This document shows positions 41,481 to 50,200 of a stretch of 64,000 bases of DNA, one piece after another. This stretch comes from Candidatus Hemicellulosilyticus sp. P3. GTDB lineage: Bacteria > Bacteroidota > Bacteroidia > Bacteroidales > P3. The notes under the pieces are model-generated. The model was not told the DNA's origin, did no database searches, and saw nothing but the letters and a program-made list of their open reading frames with translations. Positions within the stretch are counted from its first letter, which is position 1. Every line of letters starts with the position of its first letter. The stretch is from assembly GCA_001543385.1 (NCBI GenBank), contig LPNH01000001.1, forward strand, positions 1 to 64,000, read 5' to 3'. Made by a program: the position numbers and the translations under genes.

Positions 41481-41630
41481 ATGAGGAACTTCAGGAACTA
41501 TGAGATTTGGAAAAATGGAATGGACATCGCTGACAAGGTTTGTTCTGAACAGTTTAATGGCCATTTGTCTATGTTTCAAGTTGAAGAGAAACAGCTGAAT
41601 CAGTTTATTAATCAGTTAAGGAACAAGTAA
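41481..41630 (+). pseudogene. Internally deleted S23/IVS four-helix-bundle gene (copy 3)
   Basis: A 49-codon frame begins MRNFRNYEIWKNGMDIADKV, matching the N terminus of S23-type proteins (compare MRDFRKYVIWQEAIELTDRV in copy 1), and ends VEEKQLNQFINQLRNK, matching the C-terminal helix (EKQINIFIQKLK in copy 1). The central two helices, about 70 residues, are missing. The frame stays open, so an internal in-frame deletion after insertion is the simplest reading. It is bordered by repeats on both sides, like the intact copies, and splits the fumarase alpha and beta genes. Confidence 0.75.
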
Positions 41631-41662
41631 AAGGCCAATAACCAATGGCTAAAAGCCAAAGT
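41631..41662. repeat. AGCCAAYAGCTAA-type repeat after the broken four-helix gene
   Basis: AAGGCCAATAACCAATGGC and TAAAAGCCAAAG, right-hand flank of the deleted copy and 9 bp before the fumarase alpha ATG. Confidence 0.65.
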
Positions 41663-41670
41663 TTAAAGTC

Positions 41671-42513
41671 ATGAAGATACAAGAAAAAGTAGCCGACTGC
41701 CTTGTCCGTGCCGGATCCACTTTCCGCGAAGACCAAAAAGCCGCCTACCGCCGTGCCATCGCAGAGGAGAAGAATGAACAATCCTGCTGGGTGATGCGTC
41801 AAGTGCTGGACAATGCACTTGTGGCGGAAGAGAGAAGAAGCCCGCTTTGTGACGACACCGGCATCCCGCACCTTTTCCTTGAAGTGGGAAAGACCCGTTC
41901 CGTTTCGGGAGGAATGATGCAGGAAATCATGGAAGGCATAGCCTTGGGCCTTCGCCAACTGCCTGGCCGCCCGATGGCCATCAAGGGAGACGATAGTGCC
42001 CGCATCGACCAAAGCGGAGGTCTAAATGAAGATAGCGGGGCCTTGGAGCCCTCGCCGATATTGATAAAGCCAGTTGACGAAGATGTGCTTCGACTCACCG
42101 TGCTGATGTTGGGTGGAGGCCCGGCCATCCGGGGTGTCACACAGCGCGTGTTTCACAAGCACAGTGTCGACGTGGTGATAGACGAAATTGTCAGTCGCGC
42201 CACAGAGGGTGTCTCTAAGTTAGGTTGCAGCCCCTGCGTGTTGGCAGTGGGCGTTGGCCGCAGTCAGTTCGAGGCCACCAGTCTGATGATGGAAGCCATG
42301 GCCCACGGCGACTTCGGCAAGCAAACAGCATTTGAGCGGCGCATCACCGACAAGGTGAACACATCCGGCATCGGCCCTCTCGGACTGGGCGGCAGCCACA
42401 GCGTACTGGCCACCTTCGCCAAGGTCGGCCCGCAGCGTGCCAGCGGCGTCCGCATCGTGGCTTTGAGACCTTGCTGCTGCTTCGAGCCGCGCAGAGCCAG
42501 CGTAGACCTATAA
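41671..42513 (+). CDS. Class I fumarase / L-tartrate dehydratase, alpha subunit
   Basis: The product has 280 residues equivalent to the N-terminal Fe-S domain of class I fumarases (TtdA-like). Candidate cluster ligands are in PLCDDTGIPH (about C60), KLGCSPCV (about 183-188) and the late RPCCCFEPRR. Other family segments are ILIKPVDEDVLRLTVLMLGG and TSGIGPLGLGGSHSVLATF. It pairs with the beta subunit at 40900. It ends 4 bp before a D-2-hydroxyacid dehydrogenase gene, so the hydro-lyase product (malate, tartrate or a relative) may be oxidised or formed in concert. The enzyme would be oxygen-sensitive, as expected in an anaerobe. Confidence 0.82.
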   Translation: MKIQEKVADCLVRAGSTFREDQKAAYRRAIAEEKNEQSCWVMRQVLDNALVAEERRSPLCDDTGIPHLFLEVGKTRSVSGGMMQEIMEGIALGLRQLPGRPMAIKGDDSARIDQSGGLNEDSGALEPSPILIKPVDEDVLRLTVLMLGGGPAIRGVTQRVFHKHSVDVVIDEIVSRATEGVSKLGCSPCVLAVGVGRSQFEATSLMMEAMAHGDFGKQTAFERRITDKVNTSGIGPLGLGGSHSVLATFAKVGPQRASGVRIVALRPCCCFEPRRASVDL

Positions 42514-42517
42514 TACC

Positions 42518-43489
42518 ATGCCTAAAATACTGCACACAGCCCGCTACAGCGGCCTGCCGTTAGAAATACTGCAAAAAGCCTGCCCTGAAGGCTTCACCGT
42601 CAAGACCCTTGACGAGGCCACCCACCCACAGATCGTCAAAGAGGCCTCCGATGCAGACTATTTTCTTGTCAGTGGCCGCCTGCCTATAGACAAAGCCGTG
42701 CTCGATGCCGCACGGAACTTGAAAATGATACAGCGCACCGGCGTCGGCACCGAAATGTTCGACATGGTTGAGGTAAAACGACGGAACATCCCCGTCTACG
42801 TCAATGCCGGTGTCAATGCACGCAGCGTGGCAGAACACACCCTGCTGCTCATGCTTGCCATGTTGAAGCGCTTGCCGCAAATCAACAGCCAGACCCATTG
42901 CGGAGTCTGGAACAAACAGCAGGCTGGCCTCACTACCGGCGAGCTTTACGGCAAGACCGTCGGGTTGGTAGGCATGGGCCACATCGGCCGATTGGTTGCT
43001 GCCATGCTACAGCCTTTCGGTGTGGCGATCGTTTATACCGATGTGACAAGACAGAGTCCCGATGTGGAATCATCGCTTTCCCTTAGGTACAGTGAAAACT
43101 TCGAAAGCATGCTTCCCGAAGTCGACATCTTGAGCTTCCACTGCCCGCTGACAGTCGGCAACACTGGGATGCTGGACGGAAAACGCCTGTCGATGATGAA
43201 AGAGGGATCCATAGTCGTCAACACAGCCCGTGGCAAGTTGATTAACCCGGACGACCTATATCAAGCACTCAAATCCGGGCATATCAAGGCGGCAGGGTTG
43301 GACACCCACTACGAAGAACCCGTTGGAGAGGGATATAAATTGGCGGAATTAGACAACGTGATATTGACCCCGCATATCGGCGGCCTGTCATACGAGGCAT
43401 TCGAGGCCATGATGAAAGAAGCTATGCAAAATATCGTGGCTTTCGAAGAGGGCAGGCAGTCGGAAATCGAAAGAAAAAGACTTTTGTAA
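42518..43489 (+). CDS. D-2-hydroxyacid dehydrogenase
   Basis: The product has 323 residues. NAD-binding GLVGMGHIGRLVAAML (about 149-164), catalytic Arg in VNTARGKLINPDDL, Glu in DTHYEEPVGEG and His in ILTPHIGGLSYEAFE are all present, so it should be active. It would interconvert a D-2-hydroxy acid and the 2-keto acid with NAD(H). It overlaps the MmgE/PrpD gene by one base (TAATG) and follows the fumarase alpha gene by 4 bp; the three form one metabolic unit. Compare the second dehydrogenase at 58221, which lacks the catalytic His. Confidence 0.87.
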   Translation: MPKILHTARYSGLPLEILQKACPEGFTVKTLDEATHPQIVKEASDADYFLVSGRLPIDKAVLDAARNLKMIQRTGVGTEMFDMVEVKRRNIPVYVNAGVNARSVAEHTLLLMLAMLKRLPQINSQTHCGVWNKQQAGLTTGELYGKTVGLVGMGHIGRLVAAMLQPFGVAIVYTDVTRQSPDVESSLSLRYSENFESMLPEVDILSFHCPLTVGNTGMLDGKRLSMMKEGSIVVNTARGKLINPDDLYQALKSGHIKAAGLDTHYEEPVGEGYKLAELDNVILTPHIGGLSYEAFEAMMKEAMQNIVAFEEGRQSEIERKRLL

Positions 43490-44796
43490 TGTCTCAGAAT
43501 CTGACAGATATTTTTTTACAAGGACTCATGGCCAAGTCCCAGGCAGTTCCTGATGCCGCAATCAGGCAAGCCAAGAACTGCCTGCTGGACTATTTGGGAG
43601 TCACTGTCGGCGGCGCCATATTTTTGCAGGAACATCGTCCGGCTTTTTCCCATGTATGTGCCAACGATGAGGGGGCGTGTACTGTGCTTGGCACCGAATA
43701 CAAAACCACGGCGTGCAATGCGGCACTGCTTAATGGCTTTAGCGCCCACGTGTTGGAACTCGACGACGGCCATCGAATGGGCATGATTCACTTGGGAGCA
43801 TCAGTCATCTCCGCCATCCTTGCCGTCGCTGAAAAAGAGAGACTGCCGTTCAACACTGTTCTGAAAGGTGTCGTCATGGGCTACGAGGCAGCAGTGCGCT
43901 GCGCATGTGCCCTGCAGCCGGGCCATAAAGTCCGCGGCTATCACGTTTCGGGGACATGTGGAACAATAGGCTCCGCAATAGGAGTGGCATTCGCCAAGGG
44001 TTATGACAGCGCCCGGATGAAATCCACGTTGGCTTGTGCCGTGACGAGTGCTGGCGGGGTCTTGGAAATACAAGAGGAGGCCTCGGAACTGAAGCCCTAT
44101 AACTTGGGCCGTGCCGCCATGGATGGCGTTGCAGCCGCCATGATGGGAGGGCTGTCTATGCCGGGACCGGACGACATATTGGGCGGCAAACGTGGGCTTC
44201 TGTCTGTCATGACAGACACACCCGCCCCGAAACACTTGACCGATTTCGATCACGAAGGTTATTGCATCGAACAAATCTACCGAAAAGTCTACGCTGCATG
44301 TCGTCACTGCCACCCTGCCATAGAGGCGGCAGTAGCCATCAGAAACGATGCCGGATTGCTTCCGGAACAGGTGGACAACGTGACCGTGCGTACCTATCGT
44401 CTGGCTATCAGTGGACATGACCATGCTGACATCCAGGGCCTATCCTCCGCCAAACTCAGCACACCGTTCAGTGTGGCATTGGCGTTGGTCCGGGGCAGAG
44501 CCGGCAGTGTCGACTTTTGCCGGGAAAACATCAACGATGCAGAAATACTCCGGTTGGCCGAGAAAGTGCATGTTGAGGAAGACGAGTGTCTCACGGAGCA
44601 GTCGCCCGCTGTCCGTGGAGCCCGGGTCTCCATCCGTTTGACGGACGGCCGCCGGTTCGAAAAAAGCGTCCTCTATCCCAAGGGCGAGCCGGAAAATCCA
44701 CTGACCGACGACGATATCAGGCAGAAGACCATCTCTTTGATACAGGGCTATAGAAATGAATGGACAGATCACATACTGAAAAAGATATGGGAATAA
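43489..44796 (+). CDS. MmgE/PrpD-family protein
   Basis: The product has 435 residues and family-typical from end to end: GLMAKSQAVPDAAIRQAKNC, LLDYLGVTVGG, LNGFSAHVLELDDGHRMGMI (about 77-96), HLGASVISAILAVAEKE, YRKVYAACRHCHPAIEA (about 265-281). Members include 2-methylcitrate dehydratase and cis-aconitate decarboxylase, which act on tricarboxylic acids. With the citrate-lyase-like protein and fumarase in the same locus, a role on a citrate- or methylcitrate-like acid, or itaconate-type formation, is possible, but sequence alone cannot distinguish these. Last gene before the flippase. Confidence 0.85.
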   Translation: MSQNLTDIFLQGLMAKSQAVPDAAIRQAKNCLLDYLGVTVGGAIFLQEHRPAFSHVCANDEGACTVLGTEYKTTACNAALLNGFSAHVLELDDGHRMGMIHLGASVISAILAVAEKERLPFNTVLKGVVMGYEAAVRCACALQPGHKVRGYHVSGTCGTIGSAIGVAFAKGYDSARMKSTLACAVTSAGGVLEIQEEASELKPYNLGRAAMDGVAAAMMGGLSMPGPDDILGGKRGLLSVMTDTPAPKHLTDFDHEGYCIEQIYRKVYAACRHCHPAIEAAVAIRNDAGLLPEQVDNVTVRTYRLAISGHDHADIQGLSSAKLSTPFSVALALVRGRAGSVDFCRENINDAEILRLAEKVHVEEDECLTEQSPAVRGARVSIRLTDGRRFEKSVLYPKGEPENPLTDDDIRQKTISLIQGYRNEWTDHILKKIWE

Positions 44797-44890
44797 ATAG
44801 TTTTATAAAAAGACTATTCAATATCTGTCGGGAAGAGAGGATGTGAGACAGTAGAGGATTTTAAAATGGCTATATTAGAATAGCAGATTT

Positions 44891-46363
44891 ATGGCAAAAG
44901 GAAAAAATTTAAAGCAGAAAGCCGCTTCCGGCATGGTATGGACGGCCTTGCAGAAATATTCGTCGATGTTTGTCACTTTCATCGGGGGCATCATTCTGGC
45001 ACGTTTGCTCACGCCTTACGATTACGGGTGTATCGGGATGTTGTCCATTTTTATAGTGTTAGCCGAGTCATTCATTGATGGAGGGTTCGGATCGGCGCTC
45101 ATACAAAAGAAAAATCCCACGCAGGAGGACTATTCCACCATCTTCTATTGGAATCTGGGCATGGCGGCCCTCATGTATGCCATCTTGTTCTTTTCCGCAC
45201 CTGCCATAGCTAAGTTTTACGATATTCCGTTGTTGTGTGACGTATTGCGAGTGCAGGGGTTGATTCTCTTCATCTATGCCTTCAATCTGGTGCAACGCAA
45301 TCAGCTGCGGAAGAATCTTAATTTCAAACTCCTGTCAATTGTCACGATCACCACTTCCATCATATCGCTGGGTGTGACCATCGTCATGGCCTACAGCGGG
45401 TTCGGGGTATGGGCCTTGGTTACTTCAAACCTGATATCGGCTGCAATCCCGTCAATCGTTTTCTGGTTCTTCATCAAATGGCGCCCGATATGGACATTTT
45501 CCATACAATCGTTCAAGGAAATGTTCAGCTTTGGGATGTATATGTTCTTGACGCATTTGGTTAATAGATTTGCTGGGAAATTAACGCATTTAATAATAGG
45601 GAAGGTTTTCTCTCCAACAGTGTTAGGTTATTATTCAAAAGCGGGAGGGGTGGAATACTTGGCATCGACGAGTGTTTCGTCAGTGGTTTCACAGGTGACA
45701 TATCCGGTATATGCACAAATTCAGGATGATAAGGTTGCGATGGGATCTATGATAAAAAAGTTCACAGGTGCGGTTGCTTACATTACTTTTCCAATGATGT
45801 TTATTCTGATTTTAATTGCTAAACCACTTTTTGTGTTGTTGTACTCGGATCGGTGGTTGCAAAGCGTTCCTTATTTTCAAGTTCTTTGTTTAATCGGGTT
45901 GTCTGAATGTTTACAGTCTGTAAATACACAAACAATCGCAGCTATTGGGAAAAGCAAGACTATGTTTTTGTGGGCATTGATAAAAAGGACAACAGGTTTA
46001 GTGATAATCATAGGAGGATTGCATCTTTGGGGAATGAAAGGTTTGTTGTCTGGTGTTGTCGCATATAACTGGGGCTCTTATTTTGTAAATATCGGGTTAG
46101 TATCTAAGTATATAGGATATAAATGGAGTCAACAATTGTTGGATTTGTTGCCGATAGGGGTTATTTCTGTTAGTATTGCTTTGATTACTTTTTTATGTGG
46201 ATATTTTTTAGAGCTGAATATATATTTGGATGGCTTATTTAAGGCATTTATTTATATTGTTTTGTATATAGTATGTTCTATTGTATTTCAACCTCGGTCA
46301 TATAAAGATGCTATAAGTGTCATACCTGAAAAATATCTGGTTTGGAAAAAATGTAAAAAATAA
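44891..46363 (+). CDS. wzx: Wzx-type polysaccharide flippase (MOP superfamily)
   Basis: The product has 490 residues with about 12-14 membrane helices. The family opening is visible (KGKNLKQKAASGMVWTALQK, GIILARLLTPYDYGCIGML, FIDGGFGSALIQKKNPTQED). It would flip undecaprenyl-linked repeat units across the inner membrane. Base composition changes visibly inside the gene: the first 650 bp or so are GC-richer, and from about 45550 (after MFSFGMYMFLTHL) the sequence becomes AT-rich to the end, which suggests a recombination joint within the gene. A single Wzx matches the single Wzy at 54224. Confidence 0.88.
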   Translation: MAKGKNLKQKAASGMVWTALQKYSSMFVTFIGGIILARLLTPYDYGCIGMLSIFIVLAESFIDGGFGSALIQKKNPTQEDYSTIFYWNLGMAALMYAILFFSAPAIAKFYDIPLLCDVLRVQGLILFIYAFNLVQRNQLRKNLNFKLLSIVTITTSIISLGVTIVMAYSGFGVWALVTSNLISAAIPSIVFWFFIKWRPIWTFSIQSFKEMFSFGMYMFLTHLVNRFAGKLTHLIIGKVFSPTVLGYYSKAGGVEYLASTSVSSVVSQVTYPVYAQIQDDKVAMGSMIKKFTGAVAYITFPMMFILILIAKPLFVLLYSDRWLQSVPYFQVLCLIGLSECLQSVNTQTIAAIGKSKTMFLWALIKRTTGLVIIIGGLHLWGMKGLLSGVVAYNWGSYFVNIGLVSKYIGYKWSQQLLDLLPIGVISVSIALITFLCGYFLELNIYLDGLFKAFIYIVLYIVCSIVFQPRSYKDAISVIPEKYLVWKKCKK

Positions 46364-46629
46364 CGAAAAGAATTATTAAAAATATCTTTAGTTGTATTCT
46401 GTGCAAAAGATGTGAAAGAAAGGGAAAACAGTATTAGTTATAAAATAATTAAACGAAAGATCCTTATCAAGGGCTACTTGCGATACGGTCCTGAGGGATG
46501 GGAGGGTGTATGGAGTTGATAAGTAGGATATTATGGCCATGACGCAATGCCCATTTTGAGAGCTACAAGTAGTTGTACAATACAGTTTAGAGTAATATAA
46601 ATCAAATGGGTGAAAATTAATTCTGTCAC
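46364..46629. other. Intergenic stretch with unassigned degenerate sequence
   Basis: No intact gene. A short coding-like stretch near 46445-46520 (KGYLRYGPEGWEGVWS before a stop) hints at a decayed gene but is not identifiable. It precedes the truncated acyltransferase paralogue at 46630; 46895-47105, after that remnant, is likewise empty apart from the leader of the OLD-family gene. Confidence 0.35.
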
Positions 46630-46894
46630 TTGAGCAATGCTACATTGTGGCAGAAATATTTGGACAGACTTCCGAAAGATAGAAAGGATGTCTATTTTTC
46701 TCCTGCCTATTGCTCTCTTTATCAAAACTATGGTGACGGGGAAGCTGTATGCTTTGTGTTTGAGAAAGACGGTGATATTGTCCTTTATCCATTTCTCAAG
46801 AACCCTATAATAACGTTAGGCTATGAGTGAGTTAGAGGAGTACTACGACATCCAAGGGGCTTATGGCTATAATGGCCTACTACAAAATGTCTAA
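46630..46894 (+). pseudogene. Truncated, frameshifted paralogue of the FemAB/GNAT-like gene at 49131
   Basis: Residues encoded here (LPKDRKDVYFSPAYCSLYQN, YGDGEAVCFVFEKDGDIVLY, PFLKNPIITLGYE) match the first 90 residues of the 49131 protein (LPFERRDVYFTPEYYSLYQN and onwards) with a few changes. The frame breaks by a GAGT duplication after LGYE; in the next frame homology goes on as LEEYYDIQGAYGYNGL and then stops at 46892. The remaining 260 residues are gone. The OLD-family gene sits between this remnant and the intact gene. Confidence 0.85.
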
Positions 46895-47105
46895 GATAAA
46901 CAACCTACGGTTTAAGGATTTATAATTGAATCTTTGCGACTTAGGAAGAGAGACTGAAGTGCCTGAGATAATCCGCACGGCATCAAGAACACTATACTAT
47001 GAATTTCACCTTGGGATGGGGAATAACTCATAAAAATGCTAAATGGCAACTTTGTGAGCCGCACGTGTGAAATAATAAGTGTAATTTTACAAAAAGTATT
47101 GAGCC

Positions 47106-49061
47106 ATGTATATAAAACTCTTGAAAATACGGGACTTTAAGTCTATCAAGAATTTAGAGATACATCTGGACAAACAGTTCAGTATTCTAACCGGTATAAA
47201 TAATAGTGGCAAAACTACCATATTGGAAGCTTTGTCATTATGGGTGGAGTGTTTTGAGAAGTTATTGAATATAGCTCAACGCTCCGTCACAGGAAAGTAT
47301 TTGAAGGGCGATTACATCCTTGGCCCAACTAATAATAAATACTTTAATTTTGACGAAATCAACAGCGTACGCTGCCCGGACTTCGAAGACATCTTTCGCA
47401 ACCGCGATGTGAAGCGGTCGGTAATGATAGAAGCAATTGTCGTAAATGAAGAGAAAGGGAAAGAACAGAATATTGGTTTCTCTATCAGTAACTCGACCAA
47501 TACCAGATATGTGATTTCATTGATAGGAGAAAAGACTTTTGACTACCGCCTTTTCAATGTGCTTTTTTCTCAATTGGCAAATGGTGGCGTCTCATCCTAT
47601 TTTGCTTCGCCCGTTGCCAGTATCGAGCAGCGCGAGGATTTTGTTACAGATCCTATCCTGACTGATGCTATCCGCCAAAGACATTCTTATCAATACATCA
47701 GGAATCGTATTTACAAACTTTATCATTCTTCTGTATTTAAGCGGTTCCAGGAGGATCTTTCGTTTGTTCTCTATGGTACGGCCTCGGCTGTTCATATTGT
47801 GTTAAGGAGCCAAAGTGATATCAACAAGGACAAGCGAGTGGTCATCACATACAGTATAGGTCGTGAGACGGTAGAGAAAGATCTTGCCCTGCTGGGTAGC
47901 GGCACGTTGCAGGTAATCGAGATCCTGCTTGACCTATACCACCAGAGCGATGAGCGCCGTGACCTGAACCTCGTACTCCTCGACGAGCCGGATAGCCATA
48001 TCCATCGCGATATTCAGGAGCGTTTGATTCAGACATTGAATCGCTCCGGTGCCAGCAACCAAGTTGTGATAACCACACACAACGAGTCTCTTATCCGTAC
48101 AGCAAGCCCCGCCAATCTCTTTCATGTGGACGGTACAGGTCTTGGTGTGGTAAGATGCCTCTATAAAAAAGAACTTCCTAAACTTAACAGCCCTCATTTC
48201 TCCGGACCCTATCCGGCATTGGACACTCCTGTCATCCGAAGCATCAACAGCACTTCCAATGGTCTTGACTTCATATCTGCCATAGAGGCGGACAAGATTG
48301 TCTTTGTGGAAGGTGATGATGACGCTCGTTTGCTATATCGACTGTTCAATAATAACATTGCTAATAAAAACACGAAGTTGATGTTCTGGGTGATGGGCGG
48401 CGTGAGTAAGGTACTTGACAAGGTGGACATGTATCAAGCTTTCTTCAGCGATATCAAAAACGCTCAAACGCTATGGGAGAAGTCTATACTGGTATTCGAC
48501 AGAGACCGTCTGACAGATAACCACTTGAAGGCATTACAGGACGGCTTGCAAGATAAGAAATCTCTTCCGAACTATGCTCATAAGGAATACACGCAGGAGT
48601 CGGTTTATCTGACCGACCTGCACCTGCTGGCCGTGCTGTTGTCGGTAAGCATAGAGGCAGTTGGTCTGAAACCACTCGCTGATGTAGAGACGGCATTGCA
48701 GACTGCCATGACGGCACAGGAGGTTGTAATAAAATCGCGGTTTGATTCTGCCCGTTTGGACGAACAGTTTGTGAAACAATACAAGGGAATGTATTTGGAG
48801 AAACTGGACAAGGTGTTTGGTTGTAAGGTGGCAACCAGTGATATCAAACTGGAGCATGAGTTGCAAGCCTACTATGAGGCACAACCAGCGGTACGACTGT
48901 CGAATAAAGAAGACCTTGTGACAGTGGTTAATCAGGCTTTGGCTACACTGGGAATTTCAGAAACCGTGGATGAGAGTATTGCCTACACCTTGGCGCAGCA
49001 TAGTAGTTTAGGGACGATGTACCCGCAGTGGGAGGAAATGGTCAAGTTTATGGAAGGATAG
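47106..49061 (+). CDS. OLD-family ATP-dependent nuclease (ATPase-TOPRIM)
   Basis: The product has 651 residues. The N-terminal ABC-type ATPase has Walker A GINNSGKTT (30-38), a LLGSGTLQVIEIL signature (about 260) and Walker B LVLLDEPDSHIH (about 290-301). The C-terminal TOPRIM nuclease domain has IVFVEGDDDARLLYRL (about 396-411) and the acidic ILVFDRDRL (about 461-469). This is the OLD architecture, seen in the phage P2 Old protein and in Gabija GajA. No UvrD-like partner follows, so it is probably a stand-alone OLD (class 1). It is unrelated to polysaccharide synthesis and lies between a truncated paralogue and the intact copy of a FemAB-like gene, indicating an insertion. Confidence 0.87.
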   Translation: MYIKLLKIRDFKSIKNLEIHLDKQFSILTGINNSGKTTILEALSLWVECFEKLLNIAQRSVTGKYLKGDYILGPTNNKYFNFDEINSVRCPDFEDIFRNRDVKRSVMIEAIVVNEEKGKEQNIGFSISNSTNTRYVISLIGEKTFDYRLFNVLFSQLANGGVSSYFASPVASIEQREDFVTDPILTDAIRQRHSYQYIRNRIYKLYHSSVFKRFQEDLSFVLYGTASAVHIVLRSQSDINKDKRVVITYSIGRETVEKDLALLGSGTLQVIEILLDLYHQSDERRDLNLVLLDEPDSHIHRDIQERLIQTLNRSGASNQVVITTHNESLIRTASPANLFHVDGTGLGVVRCLYKKELPKLNSPHFSGPYPALDTPVIRSINSTSNGLDFISAIEADKIVFVEGDDDARLLYRLFNNNIANKNTKLMFWVMGGVSKVLDKVDMYQAFFSDIKNAQTLWEKSILVFDRDRLTDNHLKALQDGLQDKKSLPNYAHKEYTQESVYLTDLHLLAVLLSVSIEAVGLKPLADVETALQTAMTAQEVVIKSRFDSARLDEQFVKQYKGMYLEKLDKVFGCKVATSDIKLEHELQAYYEAQPAVRLSNKEDLVTVVNQALATLGISETVDESIAYTLAQHSSLGTMYPQWEEMVKFMEG

Positions 49062-49130
49062 TATATTAGTCAGAAATTATTGAGGAAAGGATGACAAATA
49101 CGTCCGGATGTTTTTTTAACATTGCAAATA

Positions 49131-50189
49131 ATGATATATAGTATATTAGATTTGACCAAAAGCGACAAATGGCAGGCGGCTCTTCAAAAGCTGCCATTTG
49201 AACGACGGGATGTGTATTTCACCCCCGAATATTACTCCCTCTATCAAAACTATGGTGACGGGGAAGCCTTATGCTTTGTGTTTGAGAAGGACGGTGACAT
49301 TGCCCTTTATCCATTTCTCAAGAACCCTATTACAACGTTAGGCTACGAGTTGGACAAGGAATACTATGATATCCAAGGGGCATACGGCTATAATGGATTG
49401 ATTGCTTCAACCGATAATGCAGAGTTTATCGCTGACTTTTGGAAAGAGTTTGATGCTTGGTGCCAAGAGAATGACATCATTGCCGAGTTTATGCGGTTCC
49501 ATCCCCTTATGAAAAACTATAAATTGGGTGAAGGGCATTTCAAATTGATTCATGACAGAAATACGGTCTATCTTGATTTGTTCCAAACGGAGGAAGAGAT
49601 ATTTCAAGGTTTTGAAAAATCGACCCGCAAGCATATTTTGAAAGCGGAAAAGACCATTGAAATACGACCCGCAGAACGGACGGAAGAAAACGTGCAGGTT
49701 TTCAATCGAATTTATCGGGAGAACATGGAACATGTTCATTCCATACCCTATCTTTTCTTCAGCCTTGAACATTTCCGCAATATGTTTCAGATGGAAGAAA
49801 TAGAGTTTTTCATCGCCTATCAGGATGACAAACCCATTGCTTGCTATTCGGGATTGGTGTCACCCGTGTACTACGGTAATTATTTGAGAGCTTCGTTAAC
49901 GGAATATAACAAAACGGGGGTCAATACTTTGATGTATTGGTCAATGATAAAATCCGCCAAGTCGCACGGCTGCCATTATGTACATTTTGGCGGTGGTACC
50001 AGCGGAGACCCTGAGAACTCCTTGTTGAAATATAAGATGAACTATTCACGGACTTTGTCGGAGTTTTGGATAGGAAAAAAAGTTCATAACCAAACCGTTT
50101 ACGACCAGATTGTTGAACAATGGAAACAAAAGCACCCAGAGAGCTATGAGGCTCATAAGGTGATGCTTTTGGGATACCGTGAGATTTAA
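49131..50189 (+). CDS. FemAB/GNAT-like acyl- or aminoacyltransferase
   Basis: The product has 352 residues from the ATG at 49131; the TTG at 49122 would add three. The C-terminal half (FFIAYQDDKPIACYSGLVSP, YLRASLTEYNKTGVNTLMYW, CHYVHFGGGTSGDPENSLLK) fits the BioF2-like/FemAB branch of the GNAT superfamily, whose members add amino acids to peptidoglycan or acylate amino sugars. In this locus it probably decorates an amino sugar, perhaps after the PIG-L deacetylase encoded 11 bp downstream has freed an amine. A degenerate partial paralogue lies at 46630. Confidence 0.78.
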   Translation: MIYSILDLTKSDKWQAALQKLPFERRDVYFTPEYYSLYQNYGDGEALCFVFEKDGDIALYPFLKNPITTLGYELDKEYYDIQGAYGYNGLIASTDNAEFIADFWKEFDAWCQENDIIAEFMRFHPLMKNYKLGEGHFKLIHDRNTVYLDLFQTEEEIFQGFEKSTRKHILKAEKTIEIRPAERTEENVQVFNRIYRENMEHVHSIPYLFFSLEHFRNMFQMEEIEFFIAYQDDKPIACYSGLVSPVYYGNYLRASLTEYNKTGVNTLMYWSMIKSAKSHGCHYVHFGGGTSGDPENSLLKYKMNYSRTLSEFWIGKKVHNQTVYDQIVEQWKQKHPESYEAHKVMLLGYREI

Positions 50190-50200
50190 AAGAATTAAAC

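Noticed and set aside
46440..47075. Group II intron remnant
   Set aside because: A GAGCCGCACG string and a structured-looking segment raised the idea, but no domain V pattern, no boundary GTGCG and no reverse transcriptase could be shown.
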